A stretch of 64,000 nucleotides of DNA from Phytophthora colocasiae (Eukaryota; Oomycota; Peronosporomycetes; Peronosporales; Peronosporaceae). Positions 54,829 through 64,000 of this stretch are shown in pieces. The stretch lies in NCBI GenBank assembly GCA_018806915.1, contig JAGKQI010000079.1:1267001-1331000 (forward strand), read 5' to 3'. Numbering within the stretch: the stretch's first letter is position 1; each line of letters opens with the position of its first letter. Below the pieces are notes generated by a model. It made no database searches. It saw nothing but the letters and a program-made list of their open reading frames with translations, and was not told where the DNA came from. The position numbers were made by a program, and so were the translations under genes.

Positions 54829-57800
54829 ATGGCTACGCCAGGATCTACGAGAGGAGGACGCCGTGGTCGTGGTCGGAGTATTCCGACACGTCAATCCAAG
54901 CGTCTACAAGGTTTGTCGCCTGAAGAGCAACCAGACTTGGATGCTATCCAGAAGGCGGCCCGCGAGAAGAGGAAAGCTGCGCGAGAGAAGAAGGCAGCTG
55001 AGAATGTGAGCGTCCCAGAACCGGTGGTCGAAGACCAGCCTGCTGAAGAGCCAGAAGCTCAGGAGACACTTGCTGTCTCTGGTGAACAAGGTTCTGAAGG
55101 CCCGTCAGAAGTCGAAGCTTCTGGTGATGAGGTGACCACCACCCGCGAGGGTGGTGATGAGGCGTCTGAGGGAGGCGCCGATATGGTTGAGTCCCCGGAG
55201 GTGATTGATCTGTGTTCAGATTCGGCAACTTCCGGCCGGTCTGTGGATGAAGTGAAACCAGAACCTGAAGTCTCTGGAAGTCAAGGTCTACAGTCCCCAA
55301 AGTCTGAAGACACGCCGATGTCTGATGACGTGTTGATCAAGTCCGAAGATTCTCTGAAGACACCGTCTGAAGAGTCTGGGAGGGCTGACTCGCTTGACGG
55401 GGAACGAGCTCTGAGGTATGCGCGTCGTGAGTTCCGCCGTTGGAGAGATATGGACACAGGCAAGGTCGTCCCGCCAAGCATCGAGTATATGTGGCCGACG
55501 ATGAAGCCTAGTGCTGATGCTTTCCAGAAAGCTGCTGCAGCGACCGGCGACTACATCAAGTGGCGATGTTCCTCTGTCTTCCCTGAGGATATGTGGATCT
55601 CAGAGTTTCACGTGAGGCGTCATGGTTTTGGACGGATCCAAGACCTTTCCTACGTCGAGATCCCGATGAGTACGTTGACAGCACTAGAGTGTGTGGCAAT
55701 TCTTCAGACAATGCTGTACGAGGCGGGTTTCGAATTTCAGAACCTCCTCCCAACATGGTCTCAGACGCAGGCGTCAGCCGTCTTTGAGTCTCAAGTACGC
55801 AGTGTGGCGTCCGAACTTCAGAGTCGACTCGCAGTGGAATTGGTTGAGTGGGCCACAGTGACCGCCAGGTTACAAGTTTGCCGACTCCCAGAACGCATGA
55901 AGCAAGAAGACACAACAAGCAGGAACGAAGCAGACAGTGTATTACCTGACAAGGATGCTGACCTACAAGGACAACGACTGATCATGCGACTCCGGGTGAC
56001 CGGACTCCGAGTGACGCACAGTTCTGATGGTTCCAGCAGTGACGAGCCACCGCAGTCCAAGCGCTTACAGCAGAGACCGCCGCGCCCACAAGTCCCGTCA
56101 ACACCGTCAGCCTTATCAACGCCGTCGCTGTCTTCACTGCCGCAGTACGAGAGTCGTTCCGATAACACGCGACCGGACTCTGAAAACCTGATGTCTGAAG
56201 ATCATAGCACTTATCAGACTCGGATGACGGACGTGCCAATTCCCAGTGTCATTGGGACCTCGGACCAGTCGTTGGGATTCCAGACGTCACGCGGAAGCTC
56301 TACGGACTCGTCCTTGATGTCCATGAGTCGAGGGGCGGCATCACATATGTCGCTGTCCACAGGAAGTCTGGCGTTAATCGCTCAAGGCGCTGATGTGGGA
56401 GGAGCAGTCTCTGAAGGCATGGGGATCCAAGTGACGCGAACGCTGTTATCAGTGAAGCCAGAGCTTGAAGATATCGACATGCCGGAAGAGAAAACAGAGG
56501 TGCCGGACGCGAAGTCTGGAAACCAGGCGTCTGTCGGAAGTTCTTCACGGGATTTCAGGCGATTGACTCCGGAGATTCCATCTGTATCTGCCTCCACTCC
56601 GAGCGAAAGTCACCAGAGCCACCGCCAAAGTGTGAAGAGTGAAGACCTTCCAAAACCACCGTCCCGACGCTTGAGTTCCATCGCGTCGAGTCATACGAAG
56701 TCTGAAGCTCGAAGTTCTCGGAGATCAGGACCTGCCCAGATCGAGTTGAACGTCATGAGGCAGCAGCAGGAGTGGCAAAGCCGGATGGAGCAAGCGCAGA
56801 TGGAGTTCTTGGCCCGAGAACGCTTGGAGTCCATGGAACGCGATCGTCGTCGAGAGCAACGTGACTTGGAGGCAAGACGCGAGATTCAGACGCTCACCGA
56901 GCGCTTGTTGAAGTCCGAAAATGCGAGGCTGGCGGCTGAGAGACGTGCTGACGACGCCGAAGAACGCAGAAGTCTGGTATCTGAGAGCAAATTCAGGAAT
57001 CGCAGCGTGGCAGAGTTGGAAACTCTGAAAACGGAGCTCCGGAACTCTGAAAACCAACGTCTGGAATCGGAATTTGCTGAACGCTGGCGACAGAGAGAGG
57101 CTGAGACTGAAGCCGAACGTGCGCGTGCGACTGACGAGATGAAACGAGACTGGATTTCTCAAATGGAAGCCTTACAGCAGCGAATGAAAGACGTGGAAGC
57201 CGAGCGCGACAGGGATAAAGAGAGTTCTCAGAACATGCAACGGTTCCAAGCCGGTCAGTTGAGAAACCTACGAGCGACATTATCCCAAGTTCAAGAGGCG
57301 CGAAGGGTCGGTCACCCTGATTCAGCAACTGCAAACCAAGTGTTCCATACCAGGGACCCTGAAGTTGCAACTATGTATCCAGTGTCAGGGTCGGAAATCA
57401 CAAGTGACGCAAGTATGGTTGGGGTTGAACCCATGTCACATTCACCGGTCCTCAAGACGGAATCCCGAGAGGTTGCGACCTTCCAGCAAGCCGCCCCTGC
57501 ACGAAGCACGGGGACGAAGCGAGTGAAGGCTGAGAGGAATGGCGCCGTTACTACTGCTACGGCCACTCAGGTGACTCAAGTGACCTCAGTGACAGAGGCC
57601 AAGGGTGATACTAGACGTGCGTCTACTCGAGACGAGACCCGCCTCAGAAAACTGAAGCTAGACGGCCTAATGGAGACCGAAAGAGCGTCCCGCAGAGAGA
57701 AACGTCATGGTAGAGCGCCAGACTCTGGCGGAGACTCTGATGACTCGAGCTCAGACTCTGCGAGCTCGTCATCAGAGAGCTCGGAACCAGGGGAAGTGGT

Positions 57801-57969
57801 AAATCTGACAGCAGCCACTCAAGCGCAGGCCGGAACCACACTTCTGACACTAAGGCCGTTCATGAACTCTAACAACCTTGGAGAATTCGACCCAGAGCTA
57901 CGCTCAGGGAACGTGTCCACTGGTGGGAACGGTTTACGAATATGGCTTCTCAGGAGGATGGTCGACTAA
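54829..57969 (+). CDS. gag1 of element F: N-terminal Gag polyprotein
   Basis: The longest gag1 frame, 1,046 codons from MATPGSTRGG (an upstream in-frame Met at 54766 lies next to the primer-binding site and is less likely). Residues 1-30 are Arg/Gly-rich; 30-180 acidic with VIDL (125-128); about 195-370 conserved domain; 370-635 disordered, Ser/Thr/Pro-rich; about 635-825 coiled coil; 965-990 Asp/Ser-rich. (V/I/L)KxE motifs lie at 142, 170, 542, 602, 875 and 899. Two opposite 1-nt indels near 57629 and 57680 alter about 17-20 residues without closing the frame. A 1-nt loss near 57955 changes the overlap with gag2. Likely role: capsid-associated Gag part with nuclear-type sequence signals (inference). 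Confidence 0.8.
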   Translation: MATPGSTRGGRRGRGRSIPTRQSKRLQGLSPEEQPDLDAIQKAAREKRKAAREKKAAENVSVPEPVVEDQPAEEPEAQETLAVSGEQGSEGPSEVEASGDEVTTTREGGDEASEGGADMVESPEVIDLCSDSATSGRSVDEVKPEPEVSGSQGLQSPKSEDTPMSDDVLIKSEDSLKTPSEESGRADSLDGERALRYARREFRRWRDMDTGKVVPPSIEYMWPTMKPSADAFQKAAAATGDYIKWRCSSVFPEDMWISEFHVRRHGFGRIQDLSYVEIPMSTLTALECVAILQTMLYEAGFEFQNLLPTWSQTQASAVFESQVRSVASELQSRLAVELVEWATVTARLQVCRLPERMKQEDTTSRNEADSVLPDKDADLQGQRLIMRLRVTGLRVTHSSDGSSSDEPPQSKRLQQRPPRPQVPSTPSALSTPSLSSLPQYESRSDNTRPDSENLMSEDHSTYQTRMTDVPIPSVIGTSDQSLGFQTSRGSSTDSSLMSMSRGAASHMSLSTGSLALIAQGADVGGAVSEGMGIQVTRTLLSVKPELEDIDMPEEKTEVPDAKSGNQASVGSSSRDFRRLTPEIPSVSASTPSESHQSHRQSVKSEDLPKPPSRRLSSIASSHTKSEARSSRRSGPAQIELNVMRQQQEWQSRMEQAQMEFLARERLESMERDRRREQRDLEARREIQTLTERLLKSENARLAAERRADDAEERRSLVSESKFRNRSVAELETLKTELRNSENQRLESEFAERWRQREAETEAERARATDEMKRDWISQMEALQQRMKDVEAERDRDKESSQNMQRFQAGQLRNLRATLSQVQEARRVGHPDSATANQVFHTRDPEVATMYPVSGSEITSDASMVGVEPMSHSPVLKTESREVATFQQAAPARSTGTKRVKAERNGAVTTATATQVTQVTSVTEAKGDTRRASTRDETRLRKLKLDGLMETERASRREKRHGRAPDSGGDSDDSSSDSASSSSESSEPGEVVNLTAATQAQAGTTLLTLRPFMNSNNLGEFDPELRSGNVSTGGNGLRIWLLRRMVD

Positions 57970-59061
57970 GACGCGCATCCAGGAACTTAAATTGAAGCTC
58001 CCCGTGTCTGCGCGAGACTGGTTTAACCAGCTCCCCAAAAGTGTGTCCCGTGACTGGAAAGAGCTGTCTTCAGAGTTCAAGAAGCGTTATTGCAAAGCTC
58101 GATCATCGTATTCCGAGATGTATTTTACGATGGCTATGAAAGACTCTGAGACCCTGCTTGAATTTTTCTACCGACTTAATTCTGCCGCTGGGAAAGCTGA
58201 CATCGATTTCAGAAAGTCATCCAAGCGTCTTGAGAAACATGTATTGAGATTCATCACGAAGCTTAAGGATGCACGTCTGAAAACTTCGCTGCAAGGTCAG
58301 AGATTTCGACGGAGTTCAGACTTGGAATATGCGTTGCAGCAAGATGAAGACGTGTGGCGAACTGGTGACCAAGAGATGACCCCTGTCAAGTCTCGAGATT
58401 TCATATTCCACGAGGACAGTTCAAGCCCAAGCGTGTGCATCGGACTTACGTCGCGAGAGACGTGGACTCTGAAGATTACGATTCTGAAAACTCTGAAAAT
58501 CACAAGGAATCTCTGAAATCCAATCAGGATACCAGAGATCAGACTGGTGATTCCAGAACTCCGAGTGCGACTTCAGAGTCTACCCGTGATGAAAGTACTG
58601 CGCATGCATCTTCGAACAATTCAAAGGCTCCACCAAGTGAAGATTGGACGCAGACTCTGACGAATAAGGTATATCGAGTGATGGATAACATGGGATGGCG
58701 TCCGCCGCCCCAGTCCCCGTCTGGATCGTCAGGTCAAGGATTCCACCAGAGGCGTCATGAGAATAGTGGCTACTGGAACAAGTTCTGTGAAAAGTGTCAA
58801 CGCTCAGGACACTCAGAGGAAGATTGCTGGAGAGATGTCACGTGTGACCGCTGCCAGGAGAAGGGACACCCAAGTCGAATGTGTCGGATGCCACCCTGTG
58901 AAGTATGTGGAAGAGTGCACCCTGAAAAACCCTGTGAAGATCTGAAAACTCTGGAAGCACTCAAGCAACTCGCTCGACAAGGCGCACTCAAGGACATGCC
59001 GAGTCACCTACGGGAGAAACTCCTGGGTGATGAGGCAGACTCTGGGAAGCCGTTAAACTAA
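57878..59061 (+). pseudogene. gag2 of element F, frameshifted
   Basis: The gag domain (GGWSTKTRIQ, ARDWFNQLP, WKELSSEFKKRY) is in the frame 57878-58516. After the deletion shared with E (following KSRDF) the hinge and three knuckles are at 58435-59061. The ATG of MASQ (57942) is no longer in frame with the gag domain because of the lost G near 57955. The stop TAA overlaps the pol ATG (TAATG) at 59061. Confidence 0.83.
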
Positions 59062-61821
59062 TGTGCCCGTCGGATGGGGATCCGAAACGCGCCGGGCATG
59101 GCGTTACCCCAGAGTTGTGTGTTCTAGTGTGTGTAGGACCAGAGCTTAGAAAGACTCAAGATAACACTCAACAATGCATGACTACTTTTGCCCAAGAATC
59201 GACCATACCTTCTGGAAACTCAGGGAACGAGTTACCTGAGACCGCCGAAAACACCGACCCGACACCAGACGACACAGTGTCGTTCAGGTTGAAGGATGGC
59301 GAGTGTTATGGCTGAGTGGGAGGACAACTACCTGATCGGTCGAAGAGGGATGTGGTGATGGTGTATGGTGCTGTGAATGACCATCGGACCAAGATTCTCT
59401 TGGACACTGGTGCGACCATAAATATTCTGAGTTACGACTTTGCGCGTAAGCTCGGACTCAGACTTAAGTCGCACAAGCAGACCAAGGTGTCGGGGATGGG
59501 TGGTGTTCCAACATATATCGGTGCCAGCGCTGAGATCAAGTTACAACTTGGGGCCAAGGGTGGTATATATTGTGGATGTTTGGGTCGCGAATATCGGTGA
59601 AGGAATTGACGTGCTTTTGGGAATGGGTTTTATGTTTGCTGCTGGAGTGAGAATTAGTGCTCGCGAAGGTCTGGTGTCGTTACCAGACGAGGTAGTGGTG
59701 ATGATGTGTAATTGGGAACCTGGTGATCACATTGGTCGTAACAGGTCGGTTAGACCAAGTGAGGCTGTTCTTCTGAGTCCGGGTGAAGGGTTTATTGTCC
59801 GAATTGACTATGGACCAACGAACCCCCAGAGAGAAGTCGTGTGGGCCGGACGCGGTGATCGCTGGGTTACTCAGCTGATCTATGCGGCTCGCTCTTGGCC
59901 TGTGGCCGTTCGCGTGGTAAATATCTCTGATAAGAACACGTGGGTCAATGAACTCTCCGATGTCGCGAGGATCGTGGAATATGGTTTCTTCCCAAGGCAT
60001 GGACGTTTCGTGCGTCCAGGTTCCGCTGCTTATCGTGACTGGGAAGTTCTGATTCTGGAGAGCACCCCGTCACCAGAGACTAAGAAACGTATGAAAAGAG
60101 AGGCGGAGTTGGAGGCCCTGATGCCGCAACCCCCGTGTGTAGACCACCCAGACTACCCATGGCCGACTGACATACTGCAGCGTCCAAGGTTCGATAACGC
60201 TCGAGTGCAGTTCGTGAAACCAGAGTCACCACCGACCGTGAAACGAGTACGCTTCGCTCTGGATGCATTCACCCAGACGGAAGATGGTTGCCACAGTGAA
60301 TCAACGGGAAGTATGGACATCAGTACAGATACCAGAGATATGGAAACATTCTCTGAAAGTACTTCGCATACAGACTCTGGTGACACCTCTGTTACTATCG
60401 ACGATGATGTCCTTGACTCAAAACCTGAATGTCTCCTAGATGGTCCTCAGACTCCTGAGTTACCCGCGGATGATTTTGATTCAATGGATGAGTCTTGGGA
60501 TATTCCCATTCAGGGGATGCCTGGAACGCCTGTGGAAAAGTTACGAGTGGAATACGAGCGGTGTATGAACGTTCCGAATGAAGAATTAGACCTGGAGCCA
60601 GGTGTATACATGCGAGAAGGCACGGAACTCCTCGTTCAATTACGCGACCAACTGGTCATGTTGCCTGAGACAGTGTTGGAAGAGTTGACACCAGAGTGTG
60701 CTATCGATAGCGCCGATGTTGGAGAACCGGGAAAGACGACTCCAGAAATGGAGAGGAGACTGCGTGACATTCTAAAACGCCACAGGAAAATATTCCTGGG
60801 AGACGGTGATGCGGCGCCCGCACCGGCAAGGGGCGTGGTCTGTGATCTGGATGTGGGAGATGCCAAACCGGTAGCTCAACGTCCGAGGTCCGTCGCTCCT
60901 CACCTCATGCTGAAGGTGTACGAGCTTCTGAAGAAACTTCTGGAAACTGGTTTGATCGAGTACTCCAACTCACCATGGGCATCTCCTATCGTGATCGTCC
61001 TAAAGATAAACGGTGTTGACATTCGAATGTGCATCGATTATCGTATTGTGAATGGCTTTATTCAATTATCACGTTACCCTCTGCATCTTATTGACGACCT
61101 TCTAATCGGTTTTGAGGCTGCTATGTGGTTCATGAGCCTAGATATGGCTAGTGGGTTTTGGGCGATCAGGATGACGGAGCGTGCGCGACTGGTATCAGCT
61201 TTCATTTGCCCGTTTGGACACTTTCAGTGGGTGAGAATGCCGTTCGGTCTGAAAAATGCCCCTCTGGTGTATCAAGCTATGTTGGATAATTGCCTGTGGG
61301 GATTCGTGGGACTGTCACCAGAAGAAGAAGCTGAAGTGGATGCGGAGGTTCTGGAATTTCTGCAACTCCAGCCTCAGAACTCTGAAAAACACCTTTCAGA
61401 CTCTGAGAACCATGCACCGGTTTCAGAGATGCCAGCACTCACAAGTCAGATGACCGTCTTTCAGAGGAATATTTCCGTCCCCACATGCATGGGCCCAGTC
61501 CTGGGGAGGAGTTCGTATATCGACGACATTGCACATGGAGCACCGACTTGGGACCAACTATGCGACGACTTGAACGCCCTGCTATTCAGACTTCGTTACT
61601 GGAACATCTCTGTGAGCTTGCCCAAAAGCGAGTTTGGGAAGTTGTCGATACCGTACCTCTCCCACGAAATCAGTGCCGAAGGTCTGAGGGCAACACCCAA
61701 AACCGTCAAAGGAGTTGAAGAGCTGCTATTTCCGTCTACGCTGAAGGGAGTTCAGAGTTTCATGGGGAGCCTCAATTATTACAACAAGGTTATTGAGGAT
61801 TTACCACCCTCTACGAGCTGA
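59061..61821 (+). pseudogene. Protease and reverse transcriptase of element F
   Basis: The ATG at 59061 gives MCPSDGDPKRAG. Insertion of A near 59313 and a lost C shortly after shift the frame before the protease site (LLDTGATINIL, in the frame 59316-59600). An extra G near 59551 shifts it again, and the frame 59440-61821 then carries DVLLGMGF, the linker, LDMASGFW, MPFGLKNAP, YIDD and FMGSLNYYNKVIEDL. It ends at the same 13-bp deletion as E. Confidence 0.86.
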
Positions 61822-62681
61822 CGGACGAGCAGATTCGTGCTGGACGAGACCCGACTCGTGCGAAAGAGGCATTCGAGATTCTGAAACGCAAGATAGTCTC
61901 TACTCCACAACTCAGACACCCAGACCGAACCAGACCGTTTGTTGTCATTCCGCACGCGAACCCTTGGGCTGCTTCGGCAGTTTTGGGACAAGAATACGAG
62001 GGAATAATTCACCCGGTCCGGTTCACAGGTCATGTCCTGAATGATGCCGAACTCAGGTATCATATTGCTGAGAAAGAGGCGATCGCGATCCTCAGAGTTT
62101 TGGAGAATTTCAGAGCTCTGGTGGAGTCAAGTCCGGTGATTGCGGTCTATACCAGATACTCTGTCCTGAAATGGTTGTTGACATCGAGCTCCACCGACGG
62201 CAGAAACGTCAAGTGGGGTCTGAAGTTGTCGCAGTGGAACTTGGAGATCCGCCGGATTCAGCGTGATGAAGATGGACTCCCAGCTATACTCGGCGCGGGC
62301 ATTACCCCCAGGGAGCATCTGGACGAAGTCTCTGAAAATCTGATTCCAGTCAAGGGGTGAGTCAAACCGCCAGTTCCTATCAGTGTGGAAATGCTGGAAG
62401 CAGACTATCAGGGTTATGTTCTGAGTTTCGACGGTGCCGCAAAGACGTCTACTCGTTTGGGAAGCTGCGGGTGTATACTCTGGAAACTCCCGGGGTGGAG
62501 TGTCCTGGAAGCCCGAGGATTTCCTCTAACGGATGTCACGGTGAACGACTCAGAGTACTGTGGCCTGAATTATGGTCTGAAGATAGCGCTCGACCACGGA
62601 ATACAGGAGCTAGTGGTTGTGGGAGACTCACGCATCGCGATACAACAGGCTTAGGGACTAATCAACTGCAATCAGCCTAAC
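61822..62681 (+). pseudogene. RNase H domains of element F
   Basis: Tether RNase H to 62360 (VVIPHANPWAASAVLG) ending in the same TGA stop as E. Second RNase H 62385-62654 (VLSFDGAAKTS, SEYCGL, GDSRIAIQQA) ending in the same TAG. Confidence 0.83.
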
Positions 62682-64000
62682 TTGCAACGGAGGTTAGCCG
62701 AATTTGAGTCTCTGAAAACCAAGTTTCAGACTCTGAAGTTGGTGCACGTGAAACGCGAGTTCAACCAAGCGGCGGATTACCTGACCTCGAAGACTTTGAC
62801 CCTTGGGGAAGCTTGGCGGGTACAAGATGATGATGAACTTATGCACCTGCAGCTGGTATCCAAGGTTCAAGAGAAACTGATGAAGCCTCGCTCAGTCCCG
62901 ACCATGAAAGTTCAAGAGTCGAAGATACCAGACTCCGAAAATCATAATGCGTCACCAGAATCTGAGGATGTTTCTGGTCCGGAATCCGCACCCCTGCCTC
63001 GATCAGCCAGAATATTGGTTGCCGTAACCCGTGCCCAAGCTCCGCCTGACGCTAATCCGCCTGAGGATGATGACGAACGAGAACCTTTGGGGCCTTTGGA
63101 GTTCCAGGCAGAACGCTGGCGACGGATTAAGGCGCATCAGAGCCAGGACCCGCACTTGGTTGGGCTCATGAAGTTTCTGAAGGGCGACGTGGGAGATTTA
63201 CCACGACCCCGAGTCAGGAAACTTGCCAGAATCGCCGAGGACTTTGTTCTGGATTCTAGAGATGTACTTTATCGCCTGAGTCGTGCCACTCGAGAGCGGC
63301 CCCGGGACAATGTTGATGAACTCAGATTGGTGGTTCCCAGAGACTTGTATCCAGACTTGTTGCACTATGCTCATGGAGACTACCAGGGTGGACATCAAGG
63401 AATCAGGAGAACCTTTGAGAAGCTGAGTTCGGAGTTTTACTGGTTGGGCATGTATGCCGATGTGGAAAGATTCGTGAAGGAATGTGTGGACTGTGCCAGT
63501 GGCAAGGGGCGACCCCCAAATCCCGGACCGTCACCTGGGAATATAGAGCCCAGCCGGCCGTTTGAAGTGGTGTCTATGGATTTTGTAACCCACATGCCGA
63601 AATCAGCACGTGGAAACACATTTCTCTTGCTGTTCCAGGATATGTTTTCAGGATACGTGATGTGCAAGCCGATGAGTGTCACCACTGCTCAAGATGTAGC
63701 AGAGACATATGAGGAACGCGTTTTCAGAAACTTTAGAGCTAGCTCTCTGATTCGTCATGATCAAGATCCTCGCTTCATGAGTGAGGTGTTCAAATGTTTC
63801 AGAGAGCTTTTGGGTAGCAGACAACGAGCTACTCTAGGATACCGGCCTCAAGCCAACGGCCAGCAGGAGCGATCAGTACAGACTGTGGTGCGCGCAATTA
63901 AGGCATATATCTCTGAAGCTGATCAGAGTGATTGGGATGATCATGCTGAACGACTGATGTTCGCTTTGAATACATCCTTCGACGCCACTCGTCTGGAGAC
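62682..64000 (+). CDS. Integrase of element F, cut by window end
   Basis: The open frame corresponds to 47213 onward in E: NQAADYLTS, HHCC finger (here HYAHGDYQGGHQG, CVDC), DDE core (MDFV, RHDQDPRF, NGQQERS) and ALNTSFDATRLE at the edge. No stop is seen up to 64000. The GPY/F module and chromodomain should lie just outside. Confidence 0.86.
   Translation, partial: MQRRLAEFESLKTKFQTLKLVHVKREFNQAADYLTSKTLTLGEAWRVQDDDELMHLQLVSKVQEKLMKPRSVPTMKVQESKIPDSENHNASPESEDVSGPESAPLPRSARILVAVTRAQAPPDANPPEDDDEREPLGPLEFQAERWRRIKAHQSQDPHLVGLMKFLKGDVGDLPRPRVRKLARIAEDFVLDSRDVLYRLSRATRERPRDNVDELRLVVPRDLYPDLLHYAHGDYQGGHQGIRRTFEKLSSEFYWLGMYADVERFVKECVDCASGKGRPPNPGPSPGNIEPSRPFEVVSMDFVTHMPKSARGNTFLLLFQDMFSGYVMCKPMSVTTAQDVAETYEERVFRNFRASSLIRHDQDPRFMSEVFKCFRELLGSRQRATLGYRPQANGQQERSVQTVVRAIKAYISEADQSDWDDHAERLMFALNTSFDATRLE

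Larger units (their letters stand above)
53051..64000 (+). mobile_element. Element F: A-family element cut by the window end in integrase
   Basis: LTR 53051-54735, then gag1, gag2 and pol up to 64000. It shares with E the gag2 deletion, the 13-bp RT deletion and both RNase H stops. Its first roughly 450 bp after the LTR resemble element A instead, including the primer-binding site type. Confidence 0.92.

Noticed and set aside
1..64000. Host genes, including secreted effector types common in oomycetes
   Set aside because: I looked for signal peptides with RXLR or Crinkler-type motifs and for housekeeping families. All substantial frames belong to the retrotransposons or are shadows of them.

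Overview
The window is made entirely of LTR retrotransposons of the Ty3/gypsy (Metaviridae-like) superfamily. I see no host gene, rRNA, tRNA gene or CRISPR array. Intronless pol genes that combine a Ty3-type RNase H, a second RNase HI-like domain, an HHCC/DDE integrase and a C-terminal chromodomain, together with the style of the gag, suggest a repeat-rich oomycete genome such as Phytophthora. That assignment is an inference from family knowledge. No search was run.

Layout. Element A (minus strand, 1-13018) is complete except that its 3' LTR runs off the left edge. Element B (plus strand, 13019-20398) belongs to a second, related but divergent family; it is decayed and lacks the gag C-terminus and protease. 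Element C (minus strand, 20399-32182) is a 3' portion ending inside gag, where it is joined head to head to element D (plus strand, 32183-39301), which starts abruptly at integrase. Elements E (37616-54735) and F (53051 to the window end) follow D on the plus strand. D/E share one LTR and E/F share the next, so D-E-F is a tandem array with a period of about 15.4 kb.

The A/C/D/E/F family has this sense order: LTR (about 1.66-1.69 kb), tRNA primer-binding site, gag1 (about 1,050 residues; basic N-terminus, conserved domain, long coiled coil), gag2 (retrotransposon gag domain plus three Cys/His knuckles) overlapping gag1 in the -1 frame, and pol starting on a TAATG overlap with the gag2 stop. 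Pol encodes aspartic protease, reverse transcriptase, a degenerate tether RNase H, a second RNase H with a complete catalytic set, integrase and chromodomain. Between pol and the 3' LTR lies a long antisense gene (called aORF here; about 1,100 residues, no recognisable domain). It starts 45-60 bp inside the 3' LTR and converges on pol. Comparison of the C and D copies shows mainly synonymous change, so it has evolved as a real protein gene. This is the most novel item in the window.

Every complete sense gene set here carries at least one break, so the copies are probably not autonomous. C, E and F share some inactivating mutations, and E and F share several more, which points to amplification of already dead copies or to help from intact relatives elsewhere. 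The C/D inverted pair, including LTRs, could transcribe into a multi-kilobase hairpin and feed small-RNA silencing.
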